8,924 nucleotides of DNA from contig JACQOD010000100.1 of NCBI GenBank assembly GCA_016202725.1, forward strand, positions 1 through 8,924, written 5' to 3'. This stretch comes from Candidatus Aenigmatarchaeota archaeon (GTDB taxonomy: Archaea > Aenigmatarchaeota > Aenigmatarchaeia > QMZP01). Both the position numbers and the translations under genes were made by a program. Below, piece by piece: positions 4,880 to 8,924 of this stretch. Under the pieces are notes generated by a model that was not told the origin of the DNA, made no database searches, and was given only the letters and a program-made list of their open reading frames with translations. Numbering within the stretch: position 1 is the stretch's first letter; each line of letters begins with the position of its first letter.

Positions 4880-7753
4880 TCACTCCCGTCCCTGCCAGAA
4901 CCTGCGGGTCTTGATGAAGTTCCGCTCCGCTTGCAGGACGGAGCGGATGAGGTCGTCCCCGCTCTCCGCGCGCTGGAGCAGCCTGGCCGCAGTCCGCGGC
5001 CCCACCCCCCTCCCCGCCAGGGCGATGGCCGCGTCCTTGCCGCTCGCAAGGACCAGGTTCGCGCTGGTGTCCAGGCGCTCCAGCCAGGACCCCTCCTCCG
5101 CAGAGAGGCGCTTGCCCGCCTTCCGCTTCTGGACCAGGGCCTGGGCCTCCACGAGGTAGCGGGGAGGGACCACCGCCACGAGGGGGGTTTTACAGCGCTT
5201 GCAGGCGATCTTGTCGGGCGCCTCGCCCGCGGGCAGGATGGCGGCCCATGTCCCGCAGCCCGCGCAGACGAGCCCGACCGGGGTCTGGAGGAGCCTCTTT
5301 TTATACATCCCGAATATCTCTCCTTCAGGCCGGTCGGAGGGGATGATCTCTCCCTTCTTCTCCAGGGCCCTCAGGCCCAAAGGGGAGATCCCCTCCCGCA
5401 GGATGACCGTGAATTTCTTCTCGGCGAGCTGCCGGAGCAGCTCCCGCGCCGTGGCGATGTCCAGCTTGTCCTGGACGACCTCGTTCACCGCCTCGTCCCA
5501 GGCCGGGGTGCCCTGGTAGGCCTCGACCACCTTCTTGAGGTAGCCCTTGCCGAATTCAGCCTTCCGGTCGATGATCCCGAGCCGCTGGGCCACGTGCAGG
5601 AAGCGCCACATGAAGAGTTCAGTCCCGGGGACCGATTCGCGCAGGGCGCGCTCCATCCGCTCGGGACGGAGGTCCAGGAAGAGCTCCGCGGCCTCCTTCC
5701 AGCTGCTGCCGCCCAGGGCCAGCACGATCCGGTAGGGGTCGGTCTGCAGGCCCACGGAGCTCCCCCGGTCCGCGAGCAGGACCGATAAGGCCCGGCCGAT
5801 GGAGTCGTTCACGAGCGAGCCCCAGCAGGTGTGGATGATGAGCCGCTCCGCGTCGTACTCCAGGAGCAGGGTCTGGTCCGTGGGGAGCGGGCCCCAGGCC
5901 TGCTGCTCCTTGACGGCAGCCAGCAGGCGCTTCGCCACGGCCCGGGTGACGGGGTACTGCTCCATCAGCCAGGGGACGGGGTCCTGCCTGTCCAGGCTGG
6001 CGATCTCCCTGCGGAGGCTGCCCACGCCCTGCGCAATGGCGAACGGCACGGGAATGAGTTCCCCCTCCCAGGCGGGGATGGCGGCCTCGATCCCGCCCAT
6101 CGGCTCCACCGTGACCTGTCGCTCGCCCACGTCCAGGATCCTCCAGGCCTGGCCCTTGACGATGAAGCCCTGGCCCTGCTGCCCGTGCAGGGCGATGAAT
6201 TCCGCGTCTAACGTGCCAACAGGCTGGTTGGTGTAGGCATCGACGATCCGGTAGCTCTTCACGTCCGGGATCGAGGAGAGGTTGCCGTAGTAGTACATCC
6301 ATGCCCCCCTCCTCCTGCGGAGGACGAGGTCCTGGGGTTTCCGGTCCTTGAACCGGTCCTCCCGGCTGGTTTCTCCCCGTTTGTACCGCTCGACCACCTC
6401 CTGGTCCCGGTCGTTGATCCAGAGCCCGCCCAGCCGCTCCATGAGCTGGCAGACCTGGAAGAACTCCTCCGGGCTCAGGTCACGGTACGGGTAGGCCTTC
6501 CGGACCAGCTGGTAGGCCTGGTCCAGGGGGACTTCCTGGCGCTCCAGGGTGAGCCCCACGAGCTGGTGGCCGAGGATGTCCAGGGCTTTTTCATAGATAC
6601 CGGTCTCCTCGATCTGCCGTCCCATGGCCTGCCGGGCGATGACCGTGCTCTCGAAGCAGTCATCGGCATCACCGGCGAGGATCTCCCCCTCCGATACCCG
6701 CTTCAGGGTATGGCCTGCCCTGCCCACCCGCTGGAGCAGCTTGCTCACCTGGCGGGGGGAGAGGTACTGCAGGACGAAGTCGATCGCGCCAATGTCGATC
6801 CCCAGCTCCAGGCTGCTCGTGCAGAGCAGGGCCCGGACCTTGAGGTCCTTGAAGTCCTGCTCGGCCTGGATCCTGACCTCCTTGGACAGGGAGGAATGGT
6901 GGGCATCCACCGGCAGGCGGGGATCCAGCAGCTTGAGCCGGGAGCTCAGGACCTCCGCGGATTCCCGGGTATTGGTGAACACCAGGACCGCCTTCCTCGC
7001 GCGGATGCGGTCGGCGATGGCCTGGACGCGGGCCGCGGTTTCCGGGGACACGCGCAGCCGTCCCGCCTGGTCCCTGGCTTCCCGGCCCGCGGGCGGGAGG
7101 TCCACCTGGATGGAAACCCTTTTCTCCCGCTCCGCATGCACCACCTGGACCCCCTCGCCCAGGAAACGGGCCACGCGCTCGGGGCTGCCCACGGTGGCGG
7201 ACAGGCCGATGAGCTGGAAGCCCCCTGCCAGGGCGCGCAGCCTTTCCAGGCCAAGAGACAGCTGCACGCCGCGCTTGTTGTCCACGAGCTCGTGGATTTC
7301 GTCCACGATCACCCACTTCACGTGGGCGAGGTGCTGCCGCAGCAGGGGAGCCACCAGCATGGCCTGCAAGGTCTCCGGGGTGACGATGAACATCTCGCTG
7401 GGGTTCTGGGCCTGCATGCTCCGCTCGTACTGGCTGGTGTCCCCGTGCCGGACCGCCACTTCAAAATCCAGGGCAGCGGCCCAGTGCTCGAGCCGCTTGA
7501 GGAGATCGCGGTTGAGGCTCTTGAGCGGAGTAATGTAGAGGATGGCGATGGGGCTGTGCTCCTTGCGGAGGAAGTTGTCAATGACCGGGAAGAAGACGCT
7601 CTCGGTCTTGCCCGATCCGGTCTCGCTCAGGATGAGGACGTCCTTCCCGGCGTGGATGAGGGGGATCGCCTTCTTCTGGATGCCCGTGGGCTGGTCGAAG
7701 CGCGCGCGCACGAGCTTCTGCAGCTTCGGGGTAAGCAGGCTGAAGACGTCCAT
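4880..7753 (-). CDS. lhr: Lhr-type superfamily 2 DEAD/DEAH-box helicase with C-terminal zinc-binding site
   Basis: A 957-residue ATP-dependent nucleic-acid helicase, the usual length for archaeal Lhr proteins. Motif I is SETGSGKTES (43-52), Ia TPLKSLNRDL, Ib TPETLQ, II DEIH (151-154), III SAT (185-187), IV VFTNTRES (258-265), V CTSSLELGIDIG (311-322) and VI QRVGRAGH (341-348). A long Lhr-specific central region follows, including the winged-helix and core domains. Near the C terminus C830, C833, C851 and C854 form a likely zinc site, followed by a helix-hairpin-helix-like segment, GRGVGPRTAARLL (about 914-926). Lhr proteins unwind DNA or RNA:DNA hybrids and are linked to repair, restart or RNA metabolism. 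GGGAGG at 7759-7764, 5 nt before the ATG, supports this start. All motifs are intact. Confidence 0.9.
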   Translation of the reverse strand: MDVFSLLTPKLQKLVRARFDQPTGIQKKAIPLIHAGKDVLILSETGSGKTESVFFPVIDNFLRKEHSPIAILYITPLKSLNRDLLKRLEHWAAALDFEVAVRHGDTSQYERSMQAQNPSEMFIVTPETLQAMLVAPLLRQHLAHVKWVIVDEIHELVDNKRGVQLSLGLERLRALAGGFQLIGLSATVGSPERVARFLGEGVQVVHAEREKRVSIQVDLPPAGREARDQAGRLRVSPETAARVQAIADRIRARKAVLVFTNTRESAEVLSSRLKLLDPRLPVDAHHSSLSKEVRIQAEQDFKDLKVRALLCTSSLELGIDIGAIDFVLQYLSPRQVSKLLQRVGRAGHTLKRVSEGEILAGDADDCFESTVIARQAMGRQIEETGIYEKALDILGHQLVGLTLERQEVPLDQAYQLVRKAYPYRDLSPEEFFQVCQLMERLGGLWINDRDQEVVERYKRGETSREDRFKDRKPQDLVLRRRRGAWMYYYGNLSSIPDVKSYRIVDAYTNQPVGTLDAEFIALHGQQGQGFIVKGQAWRILDVGERQVTVEPMGGIEAAIPAWEGELIPVPFAIAQGVGSLRREIASLDRQDPVPWLMEQYPVTRAVAKRLLAAVKEQQAWGPLPTDQTLLLEYDAERLIIHTCWGSLVNDSIGRALSVLLADRGSSVGLQTDPYRIVLALGGSSWKEAAELFLDLRPERMERALRESVPGTELFMWRFLHVAQRLGIIDRKAEFGKGYLKKVVEAYQGTPAWDEAVNEVVQDKLDIATARELLRQLAEKKFTVILREGISPLGLRALEKKGEIIPSDRPEGEIFGMYKKRLLQTPVGLVCAGCGTWAAILPAGEAPDKIACKRCKTPLVAVVPPRYLVEAQALVQKRKAGKRLSAEEGSWLERLDTSANLVLASGKDAAIALAGRGVGPRTAARLLQRAESGDDLIRSVLQAERNFIKTRRFWQGRE

Positions 7754-7758
7754 GGCAT

Positions 7759-7764
7759 CCTCCC
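7759..7764 (-). promoter_or_regulatory. Shine-Dalgarno site of the Lhr gene
   Basis: Minus-strand GGGAGG lies 5 nt before the ATG. Unlike most genes here, the helicase has a short leader, because its TATA box is 38 nt from the start codon. Confidence 0.6.
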
Positions 7765-7787
7765 ACGTCCCTAGGATGGGGGGACGC

Positions 7788-7795
7788 TTAATATA
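7788..7795 (-). promoter_or_regulatory. TATA box of the Lhr gene
   Basis: Minus-strand TATATTAA would place transcription start near 7767, giving a leader of about 13 nt that just contains the Shine-Dalgarno site. The helicase thus has its own promoter, separate from the membrane-protein gene upstream. Confidence 0.6.
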
Positions 7796-7858
7796 GGTAC
7801 GCCAGGGAAATCAATGGTCGGAAGGATCATTCGCGGCAGAACCGGAATAGCACCATGC

Positions 7859-8509
7859 TCACGATGGCGCAAAAGGCATAAAAACGGGTATAACGAGGCG
7901 CCTGCTCGCGCAGGCAATAATCCTCTCAGCCTGCAGGGCCGCAACCACCTCATCTTCAGCCCCCGGCGGCACGCGGGCCGTCGCCTCCCGGTAGGGAGGC
8001 GCGTCCAGCCACACAAATACCCCTGCCCCGGGCAAGCGGGCCTCGATCGCCCTTCGCTCCTCATCATCAAGCACTCTCCAGAAGATCACCGTGCTGGTTC
8101 CCTGGAAGTCTTTCCGTGAATGGACGCGGCTTTCCCCGTCCAGGAAGGCGAGAGCGTCCACAGGAGGTTCTGGCGAAGGAAACCCTATGGAGGGTAGGGG
8201 GGGACGGGGCTGTACCTGAAAGATTGTATGGTTGTCGGGGAAGTACCCCTCTCCCAATCCCCCCTGCCAATCGGGAACCAGGCCAAGGGCAGCCAGCCGC
8301 TCCTCCACGATTTCAGGAGGCGTCCCTTCCCTGACGATGAATTCGATCTCGCCGCGCGAATAGGGGTCCAGCGCAGAAGGCGTGCCCTCCGGCTCGAGGC
8401 AGCTCGTGTACAGGCGCAGGGGGGAAACGGGGGAAGACGGCACCCAGGCGGCCACCGTGAGGAGCAGCGCAGCGATGACGATGCCGGCAAGGAAGAGGGT
8501 GCTGTCTAC
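7859..8509 (-). CDS. Membrane-anchored protein of unknown function, start codon unclear
   Basis: About 216 residues: one N-terminal membrane segment (STLFLAGIVIAALLLTVAAW) and an extracytoplasmic domain rich in proline and acidic residues. I do not recognise the family. Two stretches look alike: EIEFIVREGTPPEIVEERLAAL and, near the end, EATARVPPGAEDEVVAALQAE. Each has the strand-loop-helix shape seen in protease-inhibitor I9 or fervidolysin prodomain-like units, so tandem ferredoxin-like repeats are possible, but this is inference. The TATA box at 8531-8538 points to position 8509, where the codon is GTA, not a normal start. The frame stays open to a TTG at 8608, which lies within an older helix-turn-helix gene. 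The first in-frame GTG (8455) would cut the membrane segment. The start codon may be mutated. Confidence 0.55.
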   Translation of the reverse strand, partial: VDSTLFLAGIVIAALLLTVAAWVPSSPVSPLRLYTSCLEPEGTPSALDPYSRGEIEFIVREGTPPEIVEERLAALGLVPDWQGGLGEGYFPDNHTIFQVQPRPPLPSIGFPSPEPPVDALAFLDGESRVHSRKDFQGTSTVIFWRVLDDEERRAIEARLPGAGVFVWLDAPPYREATARVPPGAEDEVVAALQAERIIACASRRLVIPVFMPFAPS

Positions 8510-8515
8510 GTGGAA

Positions 8516-8805
8516 TAGTGCCCCGCCACGCTTTATAACTGTTGCCCGCCGCTGTCCATGCCTGGACAGCGGTCTTGCCAGCGGCAAGCAGGGAGCGGAG
8601 CTGCTCAAGAACGCCTGCTGCTGTCCGGTTCCTCACCTGCTTGGCTGCCCTGGTGAACCTGGCCGGAAGCCCAACTTCCAGCCGCCTCGCCCAGCGGCTG
8701 ATGGTCTTCCTTGGGATGCCCAGGACCCGTTCCAGACCCCGCAGGATCCTCCCCTGAAAGGAAAGCGTCGGTCACGCTTTTAACCAACTCGTTCCCATAC
8801 TTCAT
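8516..8805 (-). pseudogene. Frameshifted helix-turn-helix gene, regulator or transposase remnant
   Basis: The frame starts at the ATG at 8805 and reads MKYGNELVKSVTDAFLSG. Removing one G from the GGGG at 8751-8754 joins it to RILRGLERVLGIPRKTISRW and onward, which is open without a break. The joined product has a clear helix-turn-helix (LERVLGIPRKTISRWARRL) and a second helix-turn-helix-like unit (LLAAGKTAVQAWTAAGNSYKAWRG). This arrangement is common in transposase N termini and in some regulators; no catalytic DDE part follows. After about 8520 the frame continues to 8313 but only as the shadow of the membrane-protein gene, so the C terminus is probably lost. A strong Shine-Dalgarno site lies 9 nt before the ATG. 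A sequencing error in the G run is the main alternative. Confidence 0.55.
8531..8538 (-). promoter_or_regulatory. TATA box of the membrane-anchored protein gene
   Basis: Minus-strand TTATAAAG lies inside the remnant of the helix-turn-helix gene. Its centre is 25 nt from 8509, which falls exactly on the GTA codon before DSTLFLAG. Confidence 0.5.
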
Positions 8806-8830
8806 GGGGGATCCACCTCCTTTAACCAAC
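8779..8830. repeat. Direct repeat TTTAACCAAC, two copies
   Basis: The 10-mer occurs at 8779-8788 and 8821-8830, starts 42 nt apart, about four helical turns. One copy is in the first codons of the helix-turn-helix gene, the other just upstream of its Shine-Dalgarno site. Read on the minus strand each is GTTGGTTAAA. Confidence 0.5.
8815..8823 (-). promoter_or_regulatory. Strong Shine-Dalgarno site of the helix-turn-helix gene
   Basis: Minus-strand AAAGGAGGT is an almost ideal site 9 nt before the ATG at 8805. It selects this ATG over the TTG at 8832. Confidence 0.6.
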
Positions 8831-8864
8831 AAAGAGTTGGTGGAGGGAACCCTTATGGGTTCCC
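8825..8864. repeat. Two tandem perfect hairpins before the helix-turn-helix gene
   Basis: The first is ACCAAC (8825-8830) with GTTGGT (8836-8841) and a 5-nt loop. The second is GGGAACCC (8845-8852) with GGGTTCCC (8857-8864) and loop TTAT. They sit directly upstream of the Shine-Dalgarno site, where they could be operators, a 5' UTR structure or the end of a mobile element. Confidence 0.6.
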
Positions 8865-8924
8865 GCCCCCCATGTTCATCCGGGTGGGGTCATATGGGCT
8901 GTCAGTTAACACTTAACTTGGTTC
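8865..8924. other. Window end, no gene seen
   Basis: This stretch contains the palindrome GTTAA-CAC-TTAAC (8906-8918) followed by TTGGTT, reminiscent of the GTTGGTTAAA boxes nearby. No TATA box at a convincing distance from the helix-turn-helix gene was found. Confidence 0.35.

Noticed and set aside
6566..7774. A 402-residue plus-strand open frame
   Set aside because: It is the complement of the helicase N-terminal half, with a composition rich in Q, G, H and L expected from antisense of a GC-rich gene, and no promoter or recognisable domain.
8825..8864. CRISPR repeats
   Set aside because: Only two different hairpins and a single 10-mer pair are present, with no regular repeat-spacer unit.

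Overview
The window looks archaeal. At least eight genes or gene remnants have a TATA-like box whose centre lies 23-27 nt upstream of the expected first codon, the spacing of leaderless archaeal transcripts. The largest gene is a full-length archaeal-type Lhr superfamily-2 helicase. Most of the DNA is GC-rich. The lineage cannot be fixed from this stretch; a DPANN or euryarchaeal genome would both fit. No integrase, complete transposase, rRNA, tRNA or CRISPR array was seen.

Left part (1-2808): the 5' end of a cation/proton antiporter gene runs off the left edge on the minus strand. A second, truncated copy of the same 5' end, with its promoter, sits at 2578-2808 in the same orientation. Between these direct repeats lies a small accessory island. 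It holds a two-gene operon on the plus strand (a winged-helix protein and an AbiEii-type nucleotidyltransferase, resembling a type IV toxin-antitoxin pair) and, convergent to it, a visibly AT-richer orphan gene of unknown function. A nested inverted repeat separates the two units. The truncated antiporter is joined, out of frame, to what looks like the 3' tail of an acetyltransferase gene.

Middle part (2818-4879): a class I methyltransferase is divergent from the truncated antiporter. It converges on a small secreted protein with eight cysteines, which is followed by a GNAT acetyltransferase. A perfect palindrome lies just behind the GNAT promoter. About 0.5 kb without a convincing gene follows.

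Right part (4880-8924): the 957-residue Lhr helicase has a four-cysteine cluster and a helix-hairpin-helix-like segment at its C terminus. Upstream of it are a membrane-anchored protein of unknown function that seems to lack a normal start codon, and a frameshifted helix-turn-helix gene preceded by two hairpins and repeated GTTGGTTAAA boxes. The 8313-8924 end looks like a decayed mobile or regulatory element. Housekeeping-like genes (Lhr, GNAT, methyltransferase) are thus flanked by accessory DNA on both sides.
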